Shown: positions 35,892-44,510 of the stretch, piece after piece
Layout of the letters: every line of letters starts with the position of its first letter
Position numbering within the stretch: the first letter of the stretch is position 1
Assembly (NCBI RefSeq): GCF_042683685.1
Contig: NZ_JBHUOP010000008.1
Coordinates: 1 to 64,000, forward strand
Direction: 5' to 3'
DNA: 64,000 nt
DNA from: Timonella corticicola
GTDB lineage: Bacteria; Actinomycetota; Actinomycetes; Actinomycetales; Cellulomonadaceae
Position numbers and translations under genes: made by a program
Notes under the pieces: model-generated
The model's database searches: none
Told to the model about the DNA's origin: nothing
What the model saw: the letters and a program-made list of their open reading frames with translations, nothing else

Positions 35892-37424
35892 ATGGCGAAC
35901 ACTGACACCAAGGCAGCCGGTTCAGGCTTCCTGGACTCATACTTCAAGATCTCACAACGAGGCTCAACCGTCGGCCGCGAAATCCGCGGTGGTTTGGTCA
36001 CCTTCTTCGCGATGTCCTACATCATCGTGCTCAACCCTCTCATCCTCGGGTTCACCCCGGACAGCCAAGGTCACTTCCTCGGCGCAGCCCTTGCAACGGG
36101 CGACCCAACGGCGGCCGGAGCAGGTATCCCGCTCATCGCCGCTGCCACCTCCCTTATCGCGGCAGTCATGTCGATCGCAATGGGTGCCTTCGCAAACTTC
36201 CCAATCGCGATCGCGGCAGGTCTTGGCCTGAATGCGCTGATGGCCTACACGATCGTCAAGATGCCTGGTATGACCTGGGCAGACGGTATGGGTCTCGTAC
36301 TCCTCGAGGGTGTCGTCATCCTTATCCTGGTGCTGACTGGATTCCGTACCGCTGTGTTCCGGGCAGTGCCTGCTGGTCTGAAAACCGCAATTTCGGTTGG
36401 TATCGGTCTGTTCATTGCCTTCATCGGTTTGGTCAATGCGGGCATTGTGACCACTCCGGCGATGTACGACTATGTACCGGGGAACCAACCGGGCACGCCC
36501 GTTAAGCTCGGAACTGAAGGTTCGATCGACTCGTTGCCGATGCTCGTGTTCGTTCTGGGCCTGCTCGCAATCGTCATTCTGACGGCCCGCAAGGTCAAGG
36601 GCGCGATGCTCTATTCAATCCTCGGAGCGACGGTCTTCGCAGTCATCCTCGAGCAGGTAGTAAAGATCGGCCCTAAAAACATGGGTACCGGGGCGCACGA
36701 GAACCCGAAGGGCTGGTCCCTCAACGCACCTACCATTCCAGATGAATGGGTGACGCTGCCCAACTTCTCCCTGATCGGCCAGGTCAGCCCGTTCGGCGCC
36801 TTCTCGAAGATCACCATCGCCGCAGTCGTGTTGACTGTCTTCGCGCTCCTGCTTGCGGACTTCTTCGACACCATGGGAACCATGGTCGCCGTTGGTGCTG
36901 AGGCGGACCTGCTGGACGAGGAGGGCAACCCGCCAAACACGAAGACCATCCTGGTTGTTGACTCTATCGCTGCGGCAGCAGGTGGTGTTGGTTCGGTCTC
37001 CTCGAACACGGCGTTTATCGAATCCGCGTCCGGCGTCGGCGAAGGTGCGCGCACCGGTCTTGCGCCGATCGTGACTGGTCTCGCCTTCGCACTCTCGACG
37101 TTCCTCGCCCCCGTTGTCGCGCTGGTTCCGTACGAGGCCGCAACCCCTGCGCTCGTGTTCGTTGGTTTCCTCATGATGACCCAGGTGACCGGAATCAAGT
37201 GGAACGACTTCGAGATTGCTCTGCCAGCGTTCCTGACGATCATCCTGATGCCATTCACCTACTCCATCACCGATGGTATTGGTGCCGGATTCCTGTTCTG
37301 GGTGGCCATCAAGTTGGCGAAGGGCAAGTTCCGCGAAATCCACCCGCTCATGTGGATTGTCTCCGCGATGTTCGTGGTTTACTTCCTGCTCGCACCGATC
37401 CAGAACGCCGTGGTCGGTTCCTGA
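35892..37424 (+). CDS. NCS2 family purine permease (AzgA/guanine-hypoxanthine type)
   Basis: A 510-residue membrane protein with 12-14 hydrophobic segments that imports purine bases with protons. The N-terminus FKISQRGSTVGREIRGGLVT with FFAMSYIIVLNPLIL is the AzgA-subfamily signature, and ADFFDTMGTMVAVGAEADLL lies in the substrate-site half. ATG 35892 is preferred over the upstream TTG 35886. Exact purine specificity (adenine, guanine or hypoxanthine) cannot be read here. It is a single-gene unit with a terminator downstream. Confidence 0.92.
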   Translation: MANTDTKAAGSGFLDSYFKISQRGSTVGREIRGGLVTFFAMSYIIVLNPLILGFTPDSQGHFLGAALATGDPTAAGAGIPLIAAATSLIAAVMSIAMGAFANFPIAIAAGLGLNALMAYTIVKMPGMTWADGMGLVLLEGVVILILVLTGFRTAVFRAVPAGLKTAISVGIGLFIAFIGLVNAGIVTTPAMYDYVPGNQPGTPVKLGTEGSIDSLPMLVFVLGLLAIVILTARKVKGAMLYSILGATVFAVILEQVVKIGPKNMGTGAHENPKGWSLNAPTIPDEWVTLPNFSLIGQVSPFGAFSKITIAAVVLTVFALLLADFFDTMGTMVAVGAEADLLDEEGNPPNTKTILVVDSIAAAAGGVGSVSSNTAFIESASGVGEGARTGLAPIVTGLAFALSTFLAPVVALVPYEAATPALVFVGFLMMTQVTGIKWNDFEIALPAFLTIILMPFTYSITDGIGAGFLFWVAIKLAKGKFREIHPLMWIVSAMFVVYFLLAPIQNAVVGS

Positions 37425-37461
37425 CCCGAGTGCAGGCACGCCGAGCCAAGTTGAACTGAGC

Positions 37462-37514
37462 AGGACCCGCCGTCTCCGCTGTCACAAGGTGAACAGTGAT
37501 TGACGGCGGGTCCT
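37462..37514 (+). terminator. Terminator after the purine permease
   Basis: A 13-bp perfect stem (37462-37474 with 37502-37514) with an inner CTGTCAC/GTGAACAG hairpin, followed by TTCTC. Confidence 0.75.
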
Positions 37515-37601
37515 TTCTCATGGCCCGTTATTCATGCGTAGTTCTTACGCCGTTGAAAGCCGTTCACCGCTGATTAAGACCGGTGGCGTAAGATCGCATG
37601 T

Positions 37602-38876
37602 GTGGTCAGGCAGATGATGTACCGTCTCTCAAACCCCCTTCAGTCGTACGAATGGGGTTCGAAGGAGGCCATCTTTGAGGCGTTCGGCTGGGAGACCACC
37701 GGACTGCCGGGAGCAGAGTTGTGGCTGGGGGCGCACCCGCTGGCGGTGAGCGTTGCCCGGACCGCTGACGTACTTCCCGCGCACTGGCAGGACTATCGCC
37801 ATGTCGCTGTGGAACACACGGTGGCCGATGGCGTGTCGCTCATTGATCTGATCAAATCCGACCCGCACTTCATGCTCGGTGAGGCCGTCGAGGAGGAGTT
37901 CGGTCCACGACTCCCATATCTGATGAAGATCTTGGCAGCGGACCAACCCCTGTCCCTTCAGGTGCATCCAAAGCCACACATCGCCCGTCGTGGTTTCATG
38001 CGTGAAAATGCTGCTGGGGTTGCCCTGAACGATCCTGAGCGGAACTACAAGGATGAGTCGCATAAGCCGGAGATGCTGGTGGCAATGACCCCGTTTGAAG
38101 GGCTCAGCGGATTCCGTCGCCCGCAGCGGATCATTCAACTCCTTGAACACGTGAAGGGTGACACCGCATCGAAAATGCGTGAGATGCTTCAATATCGCCC
38201 TAGCGCGGCAGGGATCGAGCAGGCGTTCACGCTTGCCCTTGAGTTGCGGGGAACCAACTGTTCGGTGGAACTCGATGAGTCGATGGATTCTATCGCTGAA
38301 CTCGTGGGGCTCCAGGAGCAGGCCGGAGAGACGGTGTCGAGAGGGCACCGTACGGCTTTGGAACTGTTCGAGCGGTATCCAGGTGATCCAGGTGCCCTAG
38401 TGTCGCTCATGCTGAACCGTTTCTCCCTTCAGCCCGGTGAGGCGGTGTACCTCGGGGCGGGGCAGGTTCATGCCTATCTCAGCGGGTTGGGGGTGGAGAT
38501 CATGGCAAGCTCCGACAACGTTTTGCGTGCCGGTCTTACCCACAAGAAGGTGGATGTCCCGGAGCTTCTGCAGTGCACGGATTTCGCTCCCACCCCGGCC
38601 GGGCGGCCACGGCTCCGTGCCGGCACCAGCCAATTGACTGAATATCGTCCCGGTGTTCCCGAGTTCGCGCTGATATATGGCGGCGTTGAGGGCAGCGCCA
38701 TCGTTCCGCACAACGGGCCACGCATCGTGCTGTGCCTGTCGGGGGAGCTGGAAGTCTCTGGTGTGCTCGGCCCATTGGGCACGCTTGCTGCAGGCCAGTC
38801 GGCGTTTGTCCCGCATGGTGTGGGAAATCTGGGCCTGCGCGGCGACGGTAGCGTCGCCATCGCCTACGTGCCATAG
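37602..38876 (+). CDS. manA: Mannose-6-phosphate isomerase, class I
   Basis: A zinc enzyme interconverting mannose 6-phosphate and fructose 6-phosphate, supplying GDP-mannose for cell-wall glycans and protein mannosylation. About 420 residues. The N-terminus MYRLSNPLQSYEWGSKEAIF and metal-site motifs LQVHPKPHIA, KPEMLVAMTPFEGLSGFR and YLGAGQVHAYLSGLGVEIMA are diagnostic. The start is uncertain: GTG 37602 with TAAGAT seven bases upstream could be leaderless, while ATG 37614 or 37617 gives the more usual N-terminus. It stands alone. Confidence 0.92.
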   Translation: MVRQMMYRLSNPLQSYEWGSKEAIFEAFGWETTGLPGAELWLGAHPLAVSVARTADVLPAHWQDYRHVAVEHTVADGVSLIDLIKSDPHFMLGEAVEEEFGPRLPYLMKILAADQPLSLQVHPKPHIARRGFMRENAAGVALNDPERNYKDESHKPEMLVAMTPFEGLSGFRRPQRIIQLLEHVKGDTASKMREMLQYRPSAAGIEQAFTLALELRGTNCSVELDESMDSIAELVGLQEQAGETVSRGHRTALELFERYPGDPGALVSLMLNRFSLQPGEAVYLGAGQVHAYLSGLGVEIMASSDNVLRAGLTHKKVDVPELLQCTDFAPTPAGRPRLRAGTSQLTEYRPGVPEFALIYGGVEGSAIVPHNGPRIVLCLSGELEVSGVLGPLGTLAAGQSAFVPHGVGNLGLRGDGSVAIAYVP

Positions 38877-38986
38877 CCGCAGCCCCGGTTCCAGGTGCTG
38901 GGACGTGCCGACTCGTCGTCAAGCAGGAAGATTCAGAGCGCCGACGAGTGGCGCAGTCATGCGCACTCGCACAAGTTCTCACTCGC

Positions 38987-39043
38987 TGAGAGTTACCAAA
39001 AGCGCACCCGCACTGTTTGAGAGTGCGCTTTTGGTAACTCTCA
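38987..39043. terminator. Long hairpin downstream of manA
   Basis: A perfect 21-bp inverted repeat (38987-39007 with 39023-39043, TGAGAGTTACCAAAAGCGCA arm) around a 15-base loop. There is no clear T-run, but its location behind manA suggests termination. Confidence 0.6.
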
Positions 39044-39180
39044 CACGAGGCTGTGCGTAGCGAGTGCACTGTGCCCGGATTGCGGTCATGCCTCTGGCAG
39101 GCTCGCGGGCTGGAGCCTGAGCAGTTGGGTGAAAATCCTATGAGGGAAACGACCCCAACAGTCCTGTGATTGATTACCCT

Positions 39181-39216
39181 ATGTAATTACTTAAGGTAAT
39201 GAGTTAAAGTAATTAA
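39181..39216 (+). promoter_or_regulatory. Probable MarR operator/promoter
   Basis: ATTAC-TTAAG-GTAAT (39186-39200) is a 5-5-5 palindrome. AATTACTT before it and AAGTAATT after it form a second inverted pair, reaching the GTG start. Such A/T-rich palindromes overlapping the promoter are typical MarR autoregulatory sites. Confidence 0.55.
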
Positions 39217-39669
39217 GTGAGTCAACCAGATCAACCCAGCCCGAGCCAGTGCCGCCCGGGCACTCTCGCAGGAGAGGTCCGCATCGCCGCAAACCGCGTT
39301 GTGCGCCGCCTGCGTTCTCAGCGTGGTGAGGCTGACCTGCCAGAACATCTGTTCATCGTGCTGACTGCCCTGAACAAGTTCGGTCCGATGACCCCCGGAG
39401 CCCTCGCGGAACTGGAAGGTGTGCGCCCACCGTCGATGACCCGGACGGTCAACGCGCTCGCGGAACTCGGCTTCGTCACCAAGGAGGCAGGGGAACAGGA
39501 CAAGCGCCAGGTGACGGTTCGGTTGACCCCCGAAGGGCACAACGAGATCAAGGAGACCAGACGCCGACGCGACGCCTGGCTCACCAAGCAACTGGGCACA
39601 TTGAGCCCAGACGAGAGGCAGATCCTCGCGCAGGCGAGCGAACTGCTGAAAAGGATAGCCGGTCAGTAA
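39217..39669 (+). CDS. MarR family transcriptional regulator
   Basis: A 150-residue winged-helix repressor. The helix-turn-helix lies at about residues 55-90 (MTPGALAELEGVRPPSMTRT) and the wing contains EAGEQDKRQVTVRLTPEGH, the family signature. It lies three bases before an MFS exporter, so it most likely controls that transporter and itself in response to a small toxic molecule. The GTG start sits directly behind the palindromic operator. The ligand is unknown. Confidence 0.9.
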   Translation: MSQPDQPSPSQCRPGTLAGEVRIAANRVVRRLRSQRGEADLPEHLFIVLTALNKFGPMTPGALAELEGVRPPSMTRTVNALAELGFVTKEAGEQDKRQVTVRLTPEGHNEIKETRRRRDAWLTKQLGTLSPDERQILAQASELLKRIAGQ

Positions 39670-39672
39670 GCA

Positions 39673-41058
39673 ATGAGTCCCACCTTCGCATCACTGAAAT
39701 ATTTCAACTATCGGATCTGGTTCGCCGCAGCTCTTGTGGCAAACGTCGGTACCTGGATCCAGCGAGTCGCCCAAGACTGGCTGGTGCTTCGGGAACTGAC
39801 GGAGGGTTCCGGTACCGCAGTGGGCGTTGTGACGGGACTTCAGTTCGTTCCGGTGCTGTTCCTCTCCACCTATGCCGGGCTGATCGCGGACCGCGTGGAC
39901 AGGCGCAAACTCCTGATGTGCACGCAGGGGCTACTCGGTGTTCTCGCGCTTGCGCTCGGTGTCATGACGCTCACAGGAGTGGTTGAGCTGTGGCATGTCT
40001 ACGTGTTCGCCTTCCTGTTGGGATGTGTGTCGGCATTCGACAACCCCGCCCGCCAGGTGTTCGTGTCCGAGATGGTTCCGGCGGATAAGCTCCCCAATGC
40101 GGTGGGACTGAACTCCGCCTCCTTCAACGCCGCCCGTCTGATTGGCCCAGGTGTAGCGGGTCTGATGATCGAGGTTATGGGGACCGGCTGGGCGTTTATC
40201 GTCAATGGCGTGAGCTTCGCAGCCACGATCGCCGCGATGGCCCTCATGCGAAAGAGTGAACTGCGTGCCACCCCGAAGAGCTCCCGCGAAAAGGGGCAGA
40301 TCCGCGAGGGCATCCGCTATGTTCGCAATCGCACCGACATAGTCATCATCATGGTGGTTGTCTCGGTTGTGTCCACCTTCGGCCTGAACTTCCAACTCAC
40401 CTCGGCGCTCATGGCCACCAATGAGTTTGGCAAGGGAGCGGGGGAGTATGGGATCCTTGGCTCGATCTTGGCTATCGGTTCGCTCGCCGGTGCTCTCATG
40501 GCTGCGCGTCGCCAGCGCCCGCGCGTTCGCCTGGTGGTCATGGCGGCGTTCGGTTTCGGCATCGCAACAGGTCTGCTCGCGATGGCTCCCACCTATGAGG
40601 CCTACGCGCTGCTCTCCATCCCGGTCGGTTTCTGCTCCCTGACGATGATGACCGCTGCAAACGCGGCGATCCAGATGTCGGTTGAACCGCAGATGCGTGG
40701 TCGTGTCATGGCGCTGTACATGATCGTGTTCCTCGGTGCGACACCGATCGGTTCGCCATTCGTTGGGTGGGTAGGTGAGCAGTTCGGTGCGCGTTGGGCG
40801 GTTGGCATCGGTTCGATCACGGCGCTTGCGGTCGCGATCTGGGCTGCGGCCTGGACTCGTCGCCGCTGGCACTATTCGGTCACCTACGATCTGTGGCACA
40901 GCCCGCGCATCACGATCTCCTACGAGCCCGACGGGGATGGCACGCTCACCGAGCGGGCCAAGGTTGAACACGGCGTCGAGTTGGCGCGGGTCCAGCGTCG
41001 GGAGGTCTCCGACTCCCTCAAGATCCAGGAGCTGCAGAACGAGAAGCAAAAGGGCTGA
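39673..41058 (+). CDS. MFS transporter, EntS/drug-efflux type
   Basis: A 461-residue protein with 12 predicted membrane helices. The N-terminus FNYRIWFAAALVANVGTWIQ with RVAQDWLVL matches the MFS_3/EntS-like exporter group, and GLIADRVDRRKLL is the loop-2 MFS motif. The C-terminal 75 residues are cytoplasmic and charged. Co-transcribed with the MarR gene upstream; efflux of a drug or siderophore-like compound is inferred. Confidence 0.9.
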   Translation: MSPTFASLKYFNYRIWFAAALVANVGTWIQRVAQDWLVLRELTEGSGTAVGVVTGLQFVPVLFLSTYAGLIADRVDRRKLLMCTQGLLGVLALALGVMTLTGVVELWHVYVFAFLLGCVSAFDNPARQVFVSEMVPADKLPNAVGLNSASFNAARLIGPGVAGLMIEVMGTGWAFIVNGVSFAATIAAMALMRKSELRATPKSSREKGQIREGIRYVRNRTDIVIIMVVVSVVSTFGLNFQLTSALMATNEFGKGAGEYGILGSILAIGSLAGALMAARRQRPRVRLVVMAAFGFGIATGLLAMAPTYEAYALLSIPVGFCSLTMMTAANAAIQMSVEPQMRGRVMALYMIVFLGATPIGSPFVGWVGEQFGARWAVGIGSITALAVAIWAAAWTRRRWHYSVTYDLWHSPRITISYEPDGDGTLTERAKVEHGVELARVQRREVSDSLKIQELQNEKQKG

Positions 41059-41081
41059 CTGTCCGGCTCGTCGTCGATGGA

Positions 41082-41117
41082 AAAGGGCGGACACTGCATA
41101 TGCAGTGTCCGCCCTTT
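41082..41117. terminator. Bidirectional terminator between MFS gene and serC
   Basis: A perfect 36-base palindrome (18-bp arms, AAAGGGCGGACACTGCAT) between convergent genes. It can end transcripts on both strands. Confidence 0.85.
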
Positions 41118-41136
41118 GGGCGTTTGGCGCCGTGGG

Positions 41137-42267
41137 TCAGATCTGATTGGCGACGATATGGTCGATTGCCGCCGTCAGCGTGCGTACGTCCTCGGGATCG
41201 ATGGACGGGAACATCGCGATGCGCAACTGGTTGCGGCCGAGGGACCGGTAGGGGTCAACGTCCACGATGCCGTTGGCACGCAGAACCTTGGAGATCGCGG
41301 CAGCGTCAACCGAGTCATCGAAGTCGATCGTGCCCACGACAGTGGAACGGCTTGCGGGGTCCGCGATGAAAGGGGTCGTGAACTCCCGGGACTCGGCCCA
41401 CTCGTACAGGTGGGCGGCGGACTGCGCGGTACGTGCGGTGGCCCAGTCAAGCCCGCCGTTCTCGTTGAGCCAGTGGATCTGGCTGTCGAGCAGCATGAGC
41501 GTTGCAAGAGCCGGGGTGTTGTAGGTCTGGTTCTTGCGGGAGTTGTCGATCGCCGTCTTGAGGTTCAGGAAATCGGGAATCCAGCGGCCCGATGCCACGA
41601 TCTCCTCGACACGGGCGATTGCTGCAGGCGACATGATGGCGATCCACAGGCCGCCGTCTGAGGAGAATCCCTTTTGAGGGGAGAAATAGTAGACGTCCGT
41701 GTGCGTCAGGTCCACGGGCAACCCGCCTGCCCCCGAGGTGGCGTCGATCAGGATGAGCGCATCGTCATCCTCGGTACCTGCGATGCGGGTGACCGGAGCG
41801 ATCGCTCCGGTTGAGGTCTCGTTGTGCGGCCAGGCGTATACATCCGCCCCCGGAGCGCACTCGGGGATGCCCGCGGTGCCCGGCTCAAGCCTCGTAATGA
41901 TCGACTCCTTCAAGAACGGAGCGTTGTTCGTGGCCTTGGCGAACTTCGAGCCAAACTCACCGAACTGCGTGTGCGCTGCCTGTTCGCGGACAAGACAGAA
42001 GGCGGCAGCATCCCAAAACGCAGTCGCGCCACCGTTGCCGAGCACGATCTCGTAGCCCTGCGGAAGGGTGAAGAACTGCGCGAGGCCATCGCGCACGCTA
42101 CGCACCAGATTCTTCACCGGGGCCTGGCGGTGCGACGTGCCGAACAACGAGCGATACGAGGTGCCAAGCGCATCAATCTGGGCTTCACGGACCTTGGCCG
42201 GGCCGGAACCGAAGCAGCCGTTGGCAGGAAGGAGATCTTGGGGCAGGATGAGAGTCTCGTCAATCAC
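41137..42267 (-). CDS. serC: Phosphoserine aminotransferase
   Basis: A PLP enzyme converting 3-phosphohydroxypyruvate to phosphoserine in serine synthesis. The 376-residue protein is of the actinobacterial SerC type, with LPANGCFGSGPAKVREAQID near the N-terminus. The PLP-lysine region is YFSPQKGFSSDGGLW, and NKTYNTPALATLMLL-like sequence (KNQTYNTPALATLMLL) follows. The start is GTG at 42267. It is divergent from the DtxR-type regulator with a 113-base gap, and convergent with the MFS gene. Confidence 0.93.
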   Translation of the reverse strand: MIDETLILPQDLLPANGCFGSGPAKVREAQIDALGTSYRSLFGTSHRQAPVKNLVRSVRDGLAQFFTLPQGYEIVLGNGGATAFWDAAAFCLVREQAAHTQFGEFGSKFAKATNNAPFLKESIITRLEPGTAGIPECAPGADVYAWPHNETSTGAIAPVTRIAGTEDDDALILIDATSGAGGLPVDLTHTDVYYFSPQKGFSSDGGLWIAIMSPAAIARVEEIVASGRWIPDFLNLKTAIDNSRKNQTYNTPALATLMLLDSQIHWLNENGGLDWATARTAQSAAHLYEWAESREFTTPFIADPASRSTVVGTIDFDDSVDAAAISKVLRANGIVDVDPYRSLGRNQLRIAMFPSIDPEDVRTLTAAIDHIVANQI

Positions 42268-42380
42268 GAAGCAAACTTTACCGCGCCCTTATATGCATTG
42301 TGTCAGTTGCTCAGAATATAGTGGAGTTCAGTACCTGACGTGCACGAGCAAAACCCAAAACCCTGTACCGGAGGCTTAGC

Positions 42381-43085
42381 GTGAGCGACCTAATCGACAC
42401 TACAGAGATGTATCTGAGGACCGTCTACGAATTGGCCGAAGAGGGGATCGTGCCGCTGCGTGCTCGCATCGCTGAGCGTCTCGGCCATTCGGGGCCAACC
42501 GTATCCCAGACGGTTGCGCGCATGGAGCGCGATGGACTGCTCATCGTTTCCGGCGATCGCCACCTCGAACTGACCGAGGAGGGCTACGCCAAAGCCGTAA
42601 GCGTCATGCGCAAGCACCGCCTCGCTGAGCGCCTGCTGACCGACGTGATCGGCCTCGATTGGGAGTTCGTGCACGATGAGGCCTGCCGCTGGGAACACGT
42701 GATGAGCGACCGCGTCGAGCGTCGCCTCCTCTCGCTGCTGAACCACCCCACCGAGTCACCCTACGGAACCCCGATCCCTGGCCTCGAGGAGATCGGCGGA
42801 CAGGCAAGGGGTGAGCAGTTCCTGGATGGCGTCGTGTCACTGACCACCGTTGCGGGAGAGCTGAAGCCAGAGGAGTCGCGTACGGTTGTCATCGCGCGCC
42901 TGGGAGAACCGTTACAGACGGACATCGAACTTCTCGCCCGTCTCTCTGAGGGAGGAGTGCGCCCAGAAAGTGAATTAATCCTCACTTCGCCTGAGGCGGG
43001 TATCTCGTCGGTTGCCCGCGCAGGTGCGGACATCGTGCTTGACCTGCCAGAAGAAGTGGCACGCCACGTTTTCGTGAAGGCCTAA
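42381..43085 (+). CDS. DtxR/IdeR family metal-dependent repressor
   Basis: A 234-residue regulator that binds Fe2+ or Mn2+ and represses metal-uptake genes. The HTH domain (1-65) is seen in TEMYLRTVYELAEEGIVPLR and RLGHSGPTVSQTVARMERDG. The metal-binding/dimer domain has MRKHRLAERLLTDVIGLDWE, and DEACRWEHVMSD holds the expected Glu/Cys/His ligands. A C-terminal SH3-like domain follows. CGGAGG about eight bases before GTG 42381 is the ribosome site. Iron (IdeR) versus manganese (MntR) cannot be settled. Confidence 0.92.
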   Translation: MSDLIDTTEMYLRTVYELAEEGIVPLRARIAERLGHSGPTVSQTVARMERDGLLIVSGDRHLELTEEGYAKAVSVMRKHRLAERLLTDVIGLDWEFVHDEACRWEHVMSDRVERRLLSLLNHPTESPYGTPIPGLEEIGGQARGEQFLDGVVSLTTVAGELKPEESRTVVIARLGEPLQTDIELLARLSEGGVRPESELILTSPEAGISSVARAGADIVLDLPEEVARHVFVKA

Positions 43086-43235
43086 AGACCTACCCGTTAC
43101 GCGTTTTCCGTAAAGTCACCCCCGATAGAACTCCCCAGATCATGATTTCCGTGGACAAGGGGGTGACAACCTAGATAACGAAGTTGTAAAGTTGCATTGC
43201 TTCACTAAATTTTTCCTTTAGTGAAGTGTTCACAC
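43086..43235. other. Intergenic region before the riboswitch
   Basis: It contains a perfect 10-bp hairpin at 43200-43226 (CTTCACTAAA with TTTAGTGAAG). The promoter for the riboswitch transcript is probably within the A/T-rich 43170-43230 stretch. Confidence 0.5.
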
Positions 43236-43412
43236 AGAACGCCAAACCCTGTCGCTGTGTGGAGCCTGGACTAACGTACGACAGGGGCGGGGGACCCACC
43301 TTCGGTTGTAAGACCAACCTAGGGGTGAAGCCCTCCAGCACGCGAGACTCGCATGTTGTAGGGCCGAGTATCATCTCCACTCGAACCCGACAGCTTACTT
43401 CGCCGGCGTTTG
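43236..43412 (+). ncRNA. c-di-AMP (ydaO-yuaA) riboswitch
   Basis: The leader shows the family's conserved blocks in order: CCCTGTCG, ACAGGGGCGGGGGACCCA, then TAGGGGTGAAGCCC, GTAGGGCCGA, and ACCCGACAGCTTACTTCGCC. The ends pair as AACGCC (43238-43243) with GGCGTT (43405-43410). These riboswitches sense cyclic di-AMP and in actinobacteria commonly lower expression of cell-wall hydrolases. The gene controlled starts 10 bases downstream, so the switch may mask its ribosome site or act by termination. Confidence 0.88.
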
Positions 43413-43422
43413 GGAGAAACAC

Positions 43423-44208
43423 GTGTCGAACACCGTTTACCGAGCTCGTCACCGCGACCAACGCGGCGCACTTGCTCCCATCGCAGCGTTTGCTGCACAG
43501 GCAACCTCCAACGTTGCCCAGGTAAGCCGCCGATCCGCCGCCGTCGTACTGACCACCGGTATTGTTGCCGGAATCGGTGCTGCGCCTGCATCCGCCGATG
43601 AGGGTCGCAAGCCGCTCACCATCGATGCAGCACACTTCGTCGACGCACTCAACGAGTCCGTCGCGGCAGCTCCAACCGTTGTCGCCGCTGAAGACGCCAA
43701 GTGGAGCGAAGAAAAGGGCAAGATCAAGGTCACCCCGGCTCCAGAGCCAGTTGTGATCCGTCAGGTAGAGCGCGCAGCATCACGTACCAACGAGCGCACC
43801 GCTCTCACCTCGACCACCACGTCATCCACTGAGGCAACGCAGTCTGAAACCAAGACCACGGCGCCAAAGTCGGCAGCGGGAAGCGCAGTCATTGAGATCG
43901 CATCACGGTACGTGGGCGTTCCCTATGTTTCCGGTGGTTCCACGCCAAAGGGCTTTGACTGCTCTGGATTCACCTCCTACGTTTTCGCCCAGGTTGGCAT
44001 CTCGCTTCCACGCACCTCCGGTGCGCAGAAGAACGCAGGAACCATCATTTCTCGCTCCGAGGCTCAGCCAGGTGACCTCATCTGGACTCCAGGCCACATT
44101 GCGATCTACGCGGGCGGTAACACTCAGATTGACGCCCCACGTCCAGGTAAGACCGTTCAGTTCCGTAAGATCTGGCAGTCTAACCCAACGTTCATCCGCA
44201 TCGGCTGA
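43423..44208 (+). CDS. Secreted NlpC/P60 peptidoglycan hydrolase
   Basis: A 261-residue secreted endopeptidase of the cell wall. A long basic N-region leads to a signal peptide (RRSAAVVLTTGIVAGIGAAP with likely cleavage after ASA near residue 58). A linker rich in Ser/Thr follows. The C-terminal NlpC/P60 domain (about 150-261) carries GVPYVSGGSTPKGFDCSGFT with catalytic Cys180 and PGHIAIYAG with His225. GGGAG precedes GTG 43423. The c-di-AMP riboswitch in its leader links wall hydrolysis to turgor/c-di-AMP signalling. Confidence 0.93.
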   Translation: MSNTVYRARHRDQRGALAPIAAFAAQATSNVAQVSRRSAAVVLTTGIVAGIGAAPASADEGRKPLTIDAAHFVDALNESVAAAPTVVAAEDAKWSEEKGKIKVTPAPEPVVIRQVERAASRTNERTALTSTTTSSTEATQSETKTTAPKSAAGSAVIEIASRYVGVPYVSGGSTPKGFDCSGFTSYVFAQVGISLPRTSGAQKNAGTIISRSEAQPGDLIWTPGHIAIYAGGNTQIDAPRPGKTVQFRKIWQSNPTFIRIG

Positions 44209-44224
44209 ACCACTTAAAGTTTAG

Positions 44225-44262
44225 AAAGCGGCTACCCTCGAACATTCGAGGGTAGCCGCTTT
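44225..44262. terminator. Terminator after the secreted NlpC/P60 gene
   Basis: A perfect 18-bp stem (44225-44242 with 44245-44262, arm AAAGCGGCTACCCTCGAA) with a two-base CA loop, followed by TGTC. Confidence 0.85.
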
Positions 44263-44510
44263 TGTCTATCCCTTCACGTCAGTGTGGGGACGAGCTTCCG
44301 CCCCGGACATCCTGGCAAGTGGGGAACGATCCTCTCTGCGCATGAGTCAGGTGAGTGTGTCCGACTGGCGTGAAGGCGAGTGAAATCCGTGTTACCAAGT
44401 TCCTCAATACGGTGGCGGCTGTCACATTATGGACGCGGAAGCGGTAAGGTTTAGGTAAGCGCGATGCTAATGAATTGCAAAGCGTACTCGTCAGGTTGGA
44501 GGTAACCGTC
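44263..44510. other. Intergenic region before the stress-protein gene
   Basis: About 250 bases without a gene or clear repeat. The only visible signal is GGAGG at 44498-44502, the ribosome site of the next gene. Confidence 0.5.

Larger units (their letters stand above)
38877..39216. other. Intergenic region manA-marR
   Basis: It holds the hairpin at 38987-39043 and, at its 3' end, the A/T-rich promoter/operator of the MarR-type gene. Nothing else is recognisable. Confidence 0.7.
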
